The notes under the pieces: model-generated
What the model was told of the DNA's origin: nothing
Seen by the model: the letters and a program-made list of their open reading frames with translations, nothing else
Databases searched by the model: none
Made by a program: the position numbers and the translations under genes
Part shown: in pieces, positions 8,443 through 19,629 of the stretch
Layout: each line of letters begins with the position of its first letter
Position numbering within the stretch: position 1 is the stretch's first letter
Source: Streptomyces werraensis
Lineage (GTDB): Bacteria; Actinomycetota; Actinomycetes; Streptomycetales; Streptomycetaceae
Assembly: GCA_014656175.1 (NCBI GenBank)
Contig: BNBX01000003.1
Coordinates: 56,573-120,572, forward strand
DNA: 64,000 nt
Direction of reading: 5' to 3'

Positions 8443-8562
8443 TCAGGAGGGGCGTTCCAGCAGGGGATCGGTGACCGCCCAGATCGCCACGGGGGTACGC
8501 ACGGCCGCTGCCGCTGCCGCTGCCGCTGCCGTTCCCGCCGGCCGCCGCGCCCGCGCGCTCAC
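8443..8562 (-). CDS. Possible 39-residue protein with poly-alanine stretch
   Basis: A short frame starting with GTG at 8562, preceded by GGGGAG at 7 nt. It begins VSARARRPAGT, continues with nine alanines encoded by a GGCAGC hexanucleotide repeat, and ends AVRTPVAIWAVTDPLLERPS. It lies 66 bp downstream of the CHAT protease gene on the same strand and could be its last operon member. The ribosome site and the non-repetitive C-terminus favour a real product. The small size and simple repeat weigh against it. No family is recognised. Confidence 0.3.
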   Translation of the reverse strand: MSARARRPAGTAAAAAAAAAVRTPVAIWAVTDPLLERPS

Positions 8563-8628
8563 CCGGCGCTCCCCGCCGGCGCCCCGTGGAGGACCGAGAA
8601 ACCCCCAGCCGGCCCGTACGGGCCCGCC

Positions 8629-11265
8629 TCACGCCGCTCCGAACGCCGTGAAGGCCCACCCCGTCGCCCGGTGCAGGGCGTCGTCCGACATCGCCGCCCG
8701 CGCGTCGCGGAGAGCCTCCGGGAGGGGAAGACCCGAGGCCAGGCCTTCGTGCAGGGCGAGCATCAGGGGGACGACCGCCGCGTCGTTGACCGGCGCGCTG
8801 CACGCCACCACGCCCGCCGTGCCCAACGGCAGCAACGCCGTGACCAGACCGAGGAGTTCGTCCGCGCCGACCGTGGCGAAGCGGGCCGTGTCGCAGCAGG
8901 ACAGGATGATGCGGTACGGGCTGCGGCCGAGCCGTTCGAAGTCGTGCACGATCAGCGGGCCGTCCGCCATCCGCAGCGAGGAGAACATCGGACCGTCCGT
9001 GCGGAACGTGCCGTGCGCCGCGATGTGCGCGAGCCCCGCCCCGTCCAGCTCCGCGAGCACCCGCGGCACCGACGCGTCGCGGTGCTCCAGCACCGTCGCC
9101 CCGTCGTACCGGTCGGCCAGCCGGGTCACCTCCGCGCCGCCCGTGGCCAGACCGGGCCCGCGCACCAGCACCTTGCGTCCGCCCCACGGCGGCCGCGTCT
9201 CCCGCGCGCGCAGCCAACTGCCCGCCGACGGCGACACGCTGACGACCCGGTCCCGCAGCGACGGCAGCAGCGCCCACGGCACCCGGTGCAGCCGCCCCGG
9301 CGGCACGATCACCACCGGCCCGTCGCCCAGGTGCGCCGCGGCGGGCCCCAGCAGCAGCTCCTCGAGACGGCGGCCCGCCGCCTCCACCACCGGCAGCCGC
9401 GCCTGTGCCCCCGGATGGGCCAGCCGTCGCAGCCCCGCCTGGACATGCTCGGCCTCCGTCTCGGCCGCCGCCAGCCACCCCGCCTCGAACCTGCGCACCC
9501 GGCCCTGCCCGCACAGCAGCACCTGCACCCGCCCGTCGACCACCGCCAGCTCCACCAGACGTACACCGTCGCCCAGTTGCTCCAGCAGCCGGCCCGCGTC
9601 GAAGCGGGTGTCGTCCCCGTGCGCCTCACCCCGCATGTGCAGGGTGCGGGAACGGATCGCCTGCTCCAGACGGCGCTGCTCCCGCTCCAGCGCCGGCACC
9701 GGCCTGCCCTCCATCCGGGTCTCCTCGGCGCGTGCCGCGATCTCCCGGTACGCGGTCATGTGGCTCAGCAGCTCCGGGTCGGCGGGCGGTCGCGTCGGCG
9801 GCGCGGACAGCGCGGTGGCCCGCCAGCGTTCGCTCCACACCAGCAGCCGCCGCGGCCCGCCCGACCGCAGGGCGGCCTGCTGCGCCAGCGCCGCCAGCTC
9901 CGCGCCCTGTGCCGTGGCGCGCGCCCGCAGCTCCGACGCGCCCAGCGTCATCCGGTGGTCGTCCAGCACGCCCAGCCCGCGCCGGCACGCCTCCAGCACG
10001 CCCCGCGTGGAACCGGCCGCCCGCGCGCGCAGGGCCTGCGCCGCCCAGCCCGTCATGCGCGCGAGCGGAGGCCCGTTGTGCCGGCTGCGCGCGGCCACCG
10101 CCAGATGCCGCTCGGCGTCCGCGGTCCTGCCCAGGTCCAGCGCGATCCGCCCGGCCAGCAGGAACGCCTCGGGGGCGGCCGGCGCGCCGAGCTCCGCCAG
10201 CCGCTCCGCCACCGCCGCCGCGTCCCGGACCAGCCGGCCCGACCTCTTCCCCGCCGCGTGCCGGGCCCCGATCAGCACCAGCCGGGCGTGCGCCTCCCAC
10301 CAAGTGCGCCGCTGCCCCGCGAAGAGCCGCACGGCCAGTCCCGCCCGCGCCGTCGCCGTCGCCGGGTCGTCCGCCTGCCGCGCGGCCCGCGCCGCTGCCA
10401 GCAGCAGCTCCGCCTTCCGCGTCGACTGGCCGCCGATGGAGTCCAGTTCGGCGATCGCCGTGTCCGCCTCGGCCAGCGCCTCCGCCGCGAGACCCGCGGC
10501 CATCAGCACCTCGCAGCGCCGGATGCTCAGCATGAACGTCGGCGTGCCCAGCTTCGCGTACCGCTCCTCCGCCTCGTCCAGCAGCCGCAGCGCCGCCGGG
10601 ACGTCACCGGAACGGTAGGCGGCCAGACCGCGGCTCTCCACCGCGTCGGCCTTGTCGTGCTCCTGGTCCGTGACCGCCCACAGATCCTCCGCCGACGCGA
10701 AGTCCGCCTCCGCCCGCTCCACCGCGCCCAGCGCCAGATGCACCGTCGCCCGCAGCGTCAGCGCCCGGGCCGTCCAGATCACGTCCCCCGCCTGCCGCAG
10801 CACCGGCACGGCCCGCCGTACGTCCTCCAGCGCCTCCTTGTGATGGCCCAGCACCCACCACGAGTACGCCCGCCGGAACAGCACCCGGGCCCGGGTGTGG
10901 CCGGTGCCGCGCCGTACGCCCCGGCCCAGGGCGTCCAGGCCCTGCCGCGTGCGCCCCGAATGCACCAACGCGACCCCGAGGGTGGCGAGGACGTCCGCCT
11001 CCCGGTCCGCCGAACCCGCCCGCGCCGCCCAGTCACGCGCCCTGCGCAGATGACGCAGGGCGAGCCGCATGTCCCCGAAGTCCCGCTGCCAGATGCCGAT
11101 CACCTGATGCGCCACCGAGGCGTGCAGGGGCTCGGGGCGGTGCCTCAGCACGGACTCCGCCTTCGTCAACGCCTCGTTCGGGGCGGCGAACACCAGCGGA
11201 AGGAGGTCCTGCACCGCGTCGCTTCCCGCTGTCACCTCCACGATGGTAGTGGTCCGCAACCACAC
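8629..11265 (-). CDS. TPR-repeat CHAT domain (caspase-like) protease
   Basis: A protein of about 878 residues. Residues roughly 20-560 are helical repeats of TPR type, with recurrent A-L/W-A patterns such as ALEDVRRAVPVLRQAGD. The C-terminal 240 residues are a CHAT domain: the putative catalytic His is in HIAAHGTF (about 751) and the putative catalytic Cys is in ILSCCDTA (about 791), followed by the typical GTAGVVACSAPVND segment and GWAFTAFGA end. CHAT proteins are caspase-relative peptidases. Here the repeats probably sense or bind a partner. It is divergent from a subtilase-sigma factor operon only about 100 bp away. GTG at 11265 is a best guess; GTG at 11241 is an alternative because no ribosome site is decisive. 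Confidence 0.88.
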   Translation of the reverse strand: MWLRTTTIVEVTAGSDAVQDLLPLVFAAPNEALTKAESVLRHRPEPLHASVAHQVIGIWQRDFGDMRLALRHLRRARDWAARAGSADREADVLATLGVALVHSGRTRQGLDALGRGVRRGTGHTRARVLFRRAYSWWVLGHHKEALEDVRRAVPVLRQAGDVIWTARALTLRATVHLALGAVERAEADFASAEDLWAVTDQEHDKADAVESRGLAAYRSGDVPAALRLLDEAEERYAKLGTPTFMLSIRRCEVLMAAGLAAEALAEADTAIAELDSIGGQSTRKAELLLAAARAARQADDPATATARAGLAVRLFAGQRRTWWEAHARLVLIGARHAAGKRSGRLVRDAAAVAERLAELGAPAAPEAFLLAGRIALDLGRTADAERHLAVAARSRHNGPPLARMTGWAAQALRARAAGSTRGVLEACRRGLGVLDDHRMTLGASELRARATAQGAELAALAQQAALRSGGPRRLLVWSERWRATALSAPPTRPPADPELLSHMTAYREIAARAEETRMEGRPVPALEREQRRLEQAIRSRTLHMRGEAHGDDTRFDAGRLLEQLGDGVRLVELAVVDGRVQVLLCGQGRVRRFEAGWLAAAETEAEHVQAGLRRLAHPGAQARLPVVEAAGRRLEELLLGPAAAHLGDGPVVIVPPGRLHRVPWALLPSLRDRVVSVSPSAGSWLRARETRPPWGGRKVLVRGPGLATGGAEVTRLADRYDGATVLEHRDASVPRVLAELDGAGLAHIAAHGTFRTDGPMFSSLRMADGPLIVHDFERLGRSPYRIILSCCDTARFATVGADELLGLVTALLPLGTAGVVACSAPVNDAAVVPLMLALHEGLASGLPLPEALRDARAAMSDDALHRATGWAFTAFGAA

Positions 11266-11362
11266 CTCACAGGGACGGCGTTGTATCAAAGGAGCACCCG
11301 GAAGCTCTTCATCACGACAGCTCCGCGGCTCCGGCCCCGTCGCCCCAGTGGAGGACCACGCC

Positions 11363-12796
11363 ATGCCACCCCAGCGCTTCCGTGAGCAGTTCCGGCAGAT
11401 CCAGCGCTCCATGCCCGACGTGCCGCTGGCCATGGGACCCGACGACGCGGGGGAGTTCCTCTACGAGAAGGGCGTCGTCCTCGCCCGCGAGGGGGAGGAG
11501 GCGCAGGTCGTCGAGGACACCGTGCGCGGTCACTTCCGCACCTTCGCCGCCGGAGCCCCGGAGGGCGTGCGCCGCCTCGGCCCCGCCGGCAACCGTTCCG
11601 GCGTCGTGCGCATCCGGGTGTCCGATCCCGGCGAGGGCGACGCCGGCGGCGACCCGGCCGTCGCCGGGGCGCTGCGCTCACTCGCCGCGGTGGAGGGGCG
11701 CGCCGGACGTCGCATGGTCAGCCGCAACCATGTGGTTCACATCGCCGTCAACGCCTGCCCCGGCGACGAGCCGGTGCCCGTGGCACGCGACGCCCGGCCC
11801 AACCCGGCCGTCGCCGAGACCGACGGCGAACCCGGCGAGGACGCCGCCCGGGTCCTGGTCGTCGACACCGGCCTGATGCGGGACTACCGCTCCTACGCGC
11901 CGCTCGCCCGCACCCACGGGGACGCGCAGGTCGCCGAGTGCGACGACGACGGGATCCTCCAGCAGTACTGCGGACACGGCACGTTCATCGCCGGACTGGT
12001 CGCCGCCGTCGCCCCGCACACCGACATCACCGTCAGCGGCGCCCTCAACGACGCGGGGGCGGTGCTGGAGCACGAGTTCGGCGAGAAGCTCTTCGACGCC
12101 GTCGACGCGGGCGGCTGGCCGGACGTCCTCAGCCTCTCCGCCGGCACGTCCAACGGCCGCACCGACGGGCTCCTCGGCGTCGACGCCTTCATGCGCGAAC
12201 TGCGCCAGCAGCGCACGCTCCTGGTCGCGTGCGCGGGCAACAACGGCAGCGCCACGCCGTTCTGGCCCGCCGCCTACGCCGACCTGCCCGGCTACGAGGA
12301 CGCCGTGCTGTCGGTCGGCGCGCTGCGCGCGGACGGCGAGTCCGTCGCCTGCTTCTCCAACCACGGCGGCTGGGTGAATGCGTACGCGCCCGGCGAGCGG
12401 CTCACCAGCGCCCTCACGGGCTTCGAGACGCCCGTCCCGTACGTGTACCAGCACTCCACCTACGACACCTGCCGCTACGGCTTCAGCTACGCCTGCACCT
12501 GCCACCACCCGCGCCACACCGGCGTGCTGAGCGAGGACGGCGGGTCCGCCAAGCCGGACCAGGTGATGTTCGAGGGGCTCGCCCAGTGGAGCGGCACCTC
12601 GTTCGCGGCCCCCGTCGCGGTCGGCATGATCGCCTCCTTCATGGCGGCGCGCGGGGAGCGCGACCCGCGCGCGGCCCGACGGCAGCTGATCGACGCCGTC
12701 GACGAGTTCGTGGACGTACGCGGGGCCCACAAGCCCGCGCTGCTGCCCCCCACCTGGCGTCCCGTGCGCGTCCCCGCGCCCACCGCGCGGCCATGA
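11363..12796 (+). CDS. Subtilisin-like S8 family serine peptidase, cytosolic
   Basis: A 477-residue S8 peptidase. The triad is intact: Asp168 in VLVVDTG, His205 in CGHGTFIAG and Ser413 in SGTSFAAP, with the oxyanion Asn293 in CAGNNG. There is no signal peptide, so it should act inside the cell. A 160-residue N-terminal extension of unknown fold precedes the catalytic domain. An insert at about 355-400 contains several cysteines (C370, C378, C380). GGAGGA precedes the ATG. The stop overlaps the sigma-factor start as ATGA. With the CHAT protease divergently adjacent, the locus holds two intracellular proteases and a sigma factor, which suggests a proteolytic signalling or conflict system. The substrate is unknown. 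Confidence 0.9.
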   Translation: MPPQRFREQFRQIQRSMPDVPLAMGPDDAGEFLYEKGVVLAREGEEAQVVEDTVRGHFRTFAAGAPEGVRRLGPAGNRSGVVRIRVSDPGEGDAGGDPAVAGALRSLAAVEGRAGRRMVSRNHVVHIAVNACPGDEPVPVARDARPNPAVAETDGEPGEDAARVLVVDTGLMRDYRSYAPLARTHGDAQVAECDDDGILQQYCGHGTFIAGLVAAVAPHTDITVSGALNDAGAVLEHEFGEKLFDAVDAGGWPDVLSLSAGTSNGRTDGLLGVDAFMRELRQQRTLLVACAGNNGSATPFWPAAYADLPGYEDAVLSVGALRADGESVACFSNHGGWVNAYAPGERLTSALTGFETPVPYVYQHSTYDTCRYGFSYACTCHHPRHTGVLSEDGGSAKPDQVMFEGLAQWSGTSFAAPVAVGMIASFMAARGERDPRAARRQLIDAVDEFVDVRGAHKPALLPPTWRPVRVPAPTARP

Positions 12797-13431
12797 CGAC
12801 CGGAACCGTCCCCTCCACGGCGTACCATGACGTGCCGTACACGAGGGGTGGCACCGTGGAGCGTTCGGAAGTCGGCGCGTTGGTCCGGTCCGCTGTCGAC
12901 GGAGACGCGGCGGCCTGGAAGGCGATCGTGGAGGGCCTGGGCCCGCTGGTCTGGTCCGTGGTGCGCGCGCACCGGCTGTCCGACGCCGACGCCCACGAGG
13001 TGTACCAGACCGTCTGGTTCCGCTTCACCCAGCACCTGGACCGCATCCGGGAGCCGGAGAAGGCGGGCTCCTGGCTGGCCAGCACCGCGCGCCACGAGTG
13101 CCTGAAGGTGCATCGCCAGGCGCGGCGGCTGGTCCTGACGGACGACCCGCAGATGCTCGACACGGTCAGCGAGGACGGAGGGCCCGAACAGACGCTGCTG
13201 GAGACGGAGGACGCCGCCGCGCAGGGGGAGCGAGTGCGGCGGCTGTGGCAGGCGTTCGAGGAACTGGGCGAGCGGTGCCGGCAGTTGCTGCGCGTACTGA
13301 TCGCGTCCCCGCCGCCCAGTTATCAGGAGGTGTCCGCCGCGCTCGACATCGCGGTGGGCAGCATCGGGCCGATGCGCCAGCGCTGTCTGCGCCGGTTGCG
13401 GGCCCGGCTGGAGGCACGGGGGACGGCATGA
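12793..13431 (+). CDS. Sigma-70 family RNA polymerase sigma factor
   Basis: A 212-residue ECF-like sigma factor. Region 2 is seen in SDADAHEVYQTVWFRFTQ and the following SWLASTARHECLKVHR. Region 4 is the helix-turn-helix in SYQEVSAALDIAVGSIGPMRQRCLRRLRARLE. ATG at 12793 overlaps the subtilase stop; an alternative GTG at 12856 has its own AGGGG and would give a 191-residue protein. It also overlaps the next gene by ATGA. The tight coupling between protease, sigma factor and small acidic partner suggests that the sigma factor is the output of, or is controlled by, the proteolytic components. Confidence 0.9.
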   Translation: MTTGTVPSTAYHDVPYTRGGTVERSEVGALVRSAVDGDAAAWKAIVEGLGPLVWSVVRAHRLSDADAHEVYQTVWFRFTQHLDRIREPEKAGSWLASTARHECLKVHRQARRLVLTDDPQMLDTVSEDGGPEQTLLETEDAAAQGERVRRLWQAFEELGERCRQLLRVLIASPPPSYQEVSAALDIAVGSIGPMRQRCLRRLRARLEARGTA

Positions 13432-13907
13432 GTGACGACATCAGCGGCGGCACGGGCTTCGACGACGGTCCCGGCGTCGAGGAAGAACTGCTGGAGGAGG
13501 AGCTGCGGCAGGCCGCATCCCTCCTGGACCCGGTGCCCCCGGCACTGCTCCAGACCGCCGTCGACGCGTTCGCACTGCGCGACCTGGAGGCGCGGGTCGC
13601 CGCACTGACCTTCGACTCGCTCGTCGACGCGATTCCCGTGCGGGGCGCGGCGGCGGCCCCGCGCATGCTGACGTTCAGCGCGGGCGGGACGACGCTGGAC
13701 GTCGAGCTCACGGAGGAGGGCCTGATCGGCCAGGTCCTCCCCCCGTCCCCCGCCCGCATCGAGATCCTCACGGGTCCCCACCCGGCCACGACGACCACGG
13801 CCGACGACATGGGTCGTTTCACGGCGGCGGTGACTCCGTCGGGCCCCTTCGCCCTGCGCCTGCACACGACGGACGAGGTCGTGATGACGGAGTGGCTCCG
13901 CGCCTGA
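13428..13907 (+). CDS. Hypothetical acidic protein in sigma/protease operon
   Basis: A 159-residue protein of no recognised family. The N-terminal third is strongly acidic (EEELLEEELRQAA at about 20-32) and helical. The C-terminal two thirds look like beta strands (residues about 78-159). There is no membrane segment or signal peptide. Its start overlaps the sigma-factor stop as ATGA. By position it is a candidate anti-sigma or adaptor protein, or a substrate of one of the proteases. It lacks the zinc-binding HxxxCxxC motif of ZAS anti-sigma factors. A 155-bp gap with no feature follows before the converging amidohydrolase gene. Confidence 0.75.
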   Translation: MSDDISGGTGFDDGPGVEEELLEEELRQAASLLDPVPPALLQTAVDAFALRDLEARVAALTFDSLVDAIPVRGAAAAPRMLTFSAGGTTLDVELTEEGLIGQVLPPSPARIEILTGPHPATTTTADDMGRFTAAVTPSGPFALRLHTTDEVVMTEWLRA

Positions 13908-14062
13908 CGCACTCGCCCGTGCGGGGGCTTCACACCGGGCGCCCGCGCCGACGGGAACGGGTCGCCCCGGCAGGCTTCCGCCGGGCCGTCCTCTTGGAGG
14001 CACGCCGCAGTCCCGGCCCCCGGGCCGCGCAGGGCCTCACCGCCATGCGGCCCGCAGTCGTC

Positions 14063-14854
14063 TCACACCGCGTCGATCAGCGACGCCAGCGCCGACGCCA
14101 GACGCGCCACGCCGTCGTGGGCCGGACCGCCCGGTTCCGTCATGTACGTGTCGCGGCGGATCTCCACCATCAGGGCCGTCACCTCCGCCCGCTCGCCGTA
14201 GTACCCCAACGGGACGTACGTGCCCGCGAACGGGCTGTCCAGGCCCGTCCCGCCGCACCGGGCGAACGCCTTCCGCGCCGCGTCGAGGAGGGCGGACGGG
14301 GTGTGGAAGGGGTCCGTGCCGAGGCACACCGGGGGGCGGGGGCCGTCGGCGTGGAGTTCGTAGGGGAGCGGCGAGGCCGGGTACGAGTGCACGTCGACGA
14401 TCACGCAGCGTCCCGTCGCCGCGAGCCGGTCCGTCACCGCCTCCGTCATCGCCGACGCGTAGGGGTGGAAGTACCGCTCGATCAGCGGGCCGGCGTCGAA
14501 GCCGTCGGGGCGGAGCACGTCCTTGTGCGTGGTCCGCGTGTAGACCGCGCCCATGCCGACGGCGAGCATCTCCTCCCGCTCGTCCGGGAACCGCTCGGGA
14601 TCCACGACGAGCCGCGACAGCCGGTTCACGAACCGCCACGGCGTGGCCCCGGCCGCCCGGGCCGCCTCCTCGGCGATCACCGCGGTGTGCGCGTCGGTGA
14701 TGTGGTCCAGCTCGCGCTGCAGCGCGGCGTCGTCCAGGACGATCCCGGACCGTACGTCGTCCGGGATCTCCCGCGCCGAGTGCGGCACATGGAGGATCAC
14801 GGGGGAGTCGGGGTCGCCGGGGAGGAGGTCGAACGAGGGCGGCACGACGGTCAT
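14063..14854 (-). CDS. N-formylglutamate amidohydrolase
   Basis: A 263-residue hydrolase of the HutG/FGase family, which removes the formyl group from N-formyl-L-glutamate in histidine breakdown. The N-terminus shows VILHVPHSAREIP, with the conserved HVPHS/A region that binds the metal. DVHSYP at about residue 150 and the later MVEIRRDTYM are further family motifs. The ATG at 14854 follows GGAGC. It has no hut neighbours and appears to be transcribed alone. Confidence 0.9.
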   Translation of the reverse strand: MTVVPPSFDLLPGDPDSPVILHVPHSAREIPDDVRSGIVLDDAALQRELDHITDAHTAVIAEEAARAAGATPWRFVNRLSRLVVDPERFPDEREEMLAVGMGAVYTRTTHKDVLRPDGFDAGPLIERYFHPYASAMTEAVTDRLAATGRCVIVDVHSYPASPLPYELHADGPRPPVCLGTDPFHTPSALLDAARKAFARCGGTGLDSPFAGTYVPLGYYGERAEVTALMVEIRRDTYMTEPGGPAHDGVARLASALASLIDAV

Positions 14855-14951
14855 GCGCTGCTCCAAAGGTGCTGTCGGTGAAGTACGACGATCAAGGTGC
14901 CACACCCCACTGACAACGGCCCCGGACGCCCCCGTCAGGCTCCCGGACACG

Positions 14952-14991
14952 GCTCCGCCCCGGCCGGGCGGGTTGCCGGCCGGGGCGGAGC
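14952..14991 (-). terminator. Strong terminator of icd
   Basis: A 16-bp perfect stem (14952-14967 with 14976-14991) with an 8-nt loop begins 15 nt past the icd stop codon. It can also stop transcription from the other strand. Confidence 0.85.
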
Positions 14992-15006
14992 TCAGGGTCG
15001 TCCGGT

Positions 15007-17430
<2,424 letters not shown>

Positions 17431-18525
17431 TCAGACCGGCCGCCCGGTGGTCATGTCGTCCACCGCCGCCCCGTCCCGCTGGGACGGAATCAGCACCGTC
17501 CCCTGCTGAAGGGCGACCGTCCGCGCCGGAGACGGGATCCGGATGCCCTCCTCGCGGTAGCGCCGGTGCAGCCGCTTGATGAACTCGTGCTTGATCCGGT
17601 ACTGGTCGCTGAACTCCGCCACGCCCAGGATCACGGTGAACCCGATGCGCGAGTCGCCGAAGGTGTGGAACCGCACCGCCGGCTCGTGCTCCGGCACCGC
17701 CCCGGTGATCTCGGTCATCACCTCCGCGACGACCTCCTTCGTCACCCGCTCCACGTGCTCCAGGTCGCTGTCGTACGACACGCCGACCTGGACCAGGATG
17801 GTCAGCTGCTGCTGGGGCCGCATGAAGTTGGTCATGTTCGTCTTGGCGAGCTGGCCGTTGGGGATGACCACCAGGTTGTTGGACAGCTCACGGACGGTCG
17901 TCTGGCGCCAGTTGATGTCCTCGACGTAGCCCTCCTCGCCACTGCTCAGGCGGATGTAGTCGCCCGGCTGCACGGTCTTGGAGGCGAGGATGTGGATGCC
18001 GGCGAAGAGGTTCGCGAGCGTGTCCTGGAGCGCCAGCGCGACCGCCAGACCGCCCACACCGAGGGCGGTCAGCAGCGGGGCGATGGAGATGCCCAGCGTC
18101 TGCAGCCCGACGAGGAAGCCGATCGCGAGGACCAGGATCCGGGTGATGTTCACGAAGATCGTCGCCGAGCCGGCCACGCCGGACCGGGACTGGGTGACCG
18201 AGCGCACCAGGTCCGCCACCACCCGGGCGCTCGCCACGGTCGCGACGAAGATCACCAGAAGGGTCAGCACCTGGTTGGTCGTGTGCTGCACGGCCCGGGT
18301 CAGCGGCAGCGCCGCCGCCGCCGAGGCCGCCCCGCCCGCGACGGCCGCCCACGGAACCACCGTGCGCAGCGCCTCCACCATGATGTCGTCGCCGCGCCAC
18401 GCGGTGCGCTCGGCGTGCCGCGCCAGCCAGCGCAGCAGCATGCGGAGCAGGAACGCCGCCAGCAGGCCGGCGGCGAGGGCGATTCCGGCGTGCACCAGGT
18501 CGTCCACGGTGAGGGAGCGGGTCAC
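17431..18525 (-). CDS. Mechanosensitive ion channel (MscS family)
   Basis: A 364-residue membrane protein. Four hydrophobic segments lie in the N-terminal 190 residues. The pore-lining TM3 and beta domain follow: LTALGVGGLAVALALQDTLANLFAGI, then PGDYIR and VEDINWRQTTVRELSNNLVVIPN, which are the MscS signature. The C-terminal cytoplasmic domain ends near residue 340. It opens under membrane tension to release solutes on osmotic downshock. GTG at 18525 is chosen because GGGAGGT lies 6 nt before it; the longer upstream frame has no ribosome site. It is transcribed alone. Confidence 0.93.
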   Translation of the reverse strand: MTRSLTVDDLVHAGIALAAGLLAAFLLRMLLRWLARHAERTAWRGDDIMVEALRTVVPWAAVAGGAASAAAALPLTRAVQHTTNQVLTLLVIFVATVASARVVADLVRSVTQSRSGVAGSATIFVNITRILVLAIGFLVGLQTLGISIAPLLTALGVGGLAVALALQDTLANLFAGIHILASKTVQPGDYIRLSSGEEGYVEDINWRQTTVRELSNNLVVIPNGQLAKTNMTNFMRPQQQLTILVQVGVSYDSDLEHVERVTKEVVAEVMTEITGAVPEHEPAVRFHTFGDSRIGFTVILGVAEFSDQYRIKHEFIKRLHRRYREEGIRIPSPARTVALQQGTVLIPSQRDGAAVDDMTTGRPV

Positions 18526-18774
18526 CGCCCACCTCCCGCGCACCCCTGGGCCGACGGCCGTCTCTCCTGGGCCGAGAGCCGTATGTGAAGTCGTGTCACG
18601 TGAAGTCACCTGCTCGAGGTATACGGGATCCACCGGTGCCGCACCCGCGTCGACCTGCGGGGGCACCGTCGCTCATCCTGCCGTATCCCGGGGGGCCGTT
18701 CGTACCACGCGGGATGCCGCGAGCGGTGACGCGCGCCATGCCGTACGCCCGACTCCCGCACGGGCGGGGTGGTT

Positions 18775-19539
18775 TCACGTCCCGTCGAACGCCCCGTGCC
18801 GCCCCGCCCCGGACGCGAACCGGGCCGCTCCCTCCAGGCTCTCTGCCAACACGGCCGCGCCGTGCCGGAGTTCGGCCGCCAGCGCCTCCTCCTCGCCCAG
18901 CCCCTCCTGCTCCAGCACCGACGCGCGGTCGGACCGCAGGCACGCCTGCGGGAACCGGGTGAGGGAGGCGGCCAGTTCCTCCGCCTCCGCGCGGGCCCGC
19001 CCCACCGGCACCACCCGGTTGGCCAGTCCCATCGCGTACGCCTCGGCGGCCGGCACCGGGCGTCCGGTGAGGATCATGTCCATCGCCCTGCTCGTACCGA
19101 TCAGCCGGGGCAGCCGTACCGTGCCGCCGTCGATCAGCGGCACGCCCCAGCGGCGGCAGAACACACCGAACACGGCGTCCTCCTCGGCCACCCGAAGGTC
19201 GCACCAGAGCGCCAGTTCCAGACCGCCCGCCACGGCGTGCCCCGACACCGCCGCGATCACCGGCTTGGACAGCCGCAGCCGGGTCGGGCCCATCGGTCCG
19301 TCGCCGTCCTCGGCGACCCGGTTGGCGCGCTCCGTGCCCAGCGCCTTCAGGTCGGCGCCCGCGCAGAACGTGCCGCCCTCGCCCCACAGCACCGCCGCCC
19401 GCGCCTCGTCGTCGGCCTCGAAGGCGCGGAAGGCGTCGGCGAGTTCGGCGGCCGTCGGCCCGTCCACCGCGTTGCGCGCCCCGGGCCGGGAGAGCACCAC
19501 CGTGGTGACGGCTCCCTGCCGTTCGATCCGTACCGGCAT
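18775..19539 (-). CDS. Enoyl-CoA hydratase/isomerase (crotonase) family protein
   Basis: A 254-residue crotonase. The CoA-binding and oxyanion loops are seen in GTFCAGADLKALG and HAVAGGLELALWCDLRVA. At the positions of the two catalytic glutamates of classical enoyl-CoA hydratase I see Cys (in FCRRWGVPLIDGGT) and Asp (in RAMDMILTG), so it may not be a simple hydratase. Related actinobacterial proteins act in fatty-acid or aromatic CoA-ester breakdown. It shares its strand with the downstream and upstream membrane-protein genes but is separated by about 90 bp from 19630 and probably has its own promoter. Confidence 0.9.
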   Translation of the reverse strand: MPVRIERQGAVTTVVLSRPGARNAVDGPTAAELADAFRAFEADDEARAAVLWGEGGTFCAGADLKALGTERANRVAEDGDGPMGPTRLRLSKPVIAAVSGHAVAGGLELALWCDLRVAEEDAVFGVFCRRWGVPLIDGGTVRLPRLIGTSRAMDMILTGRPVPAAEAYAMGLANRVVPVGRARAEAEELAASLTRFPQACLRSDRASVLEQEGLGEEEALAAELRHGAAVLAESLEGAARFASGAGRHGAFDGT

Positions 19540-19629
19540 GACACGGTCCCTTCCGTGATGGGACCGGGACCCTACCCGCCCGACCGGCTGCCTCACCCCC
19601 CTCACGCGCCGCCTCACCCGTCCCGCAGG

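Noticed and set aside
8671..11385. Long plus-strand open frame opposite the CHAT gene
   Set aside because: It is a mirror of the GC-rich codon pattern on the other strand: Arg/Gln/His/Pro-rich, no recognisable motifs, and fully overlapped by a well-supported gene.
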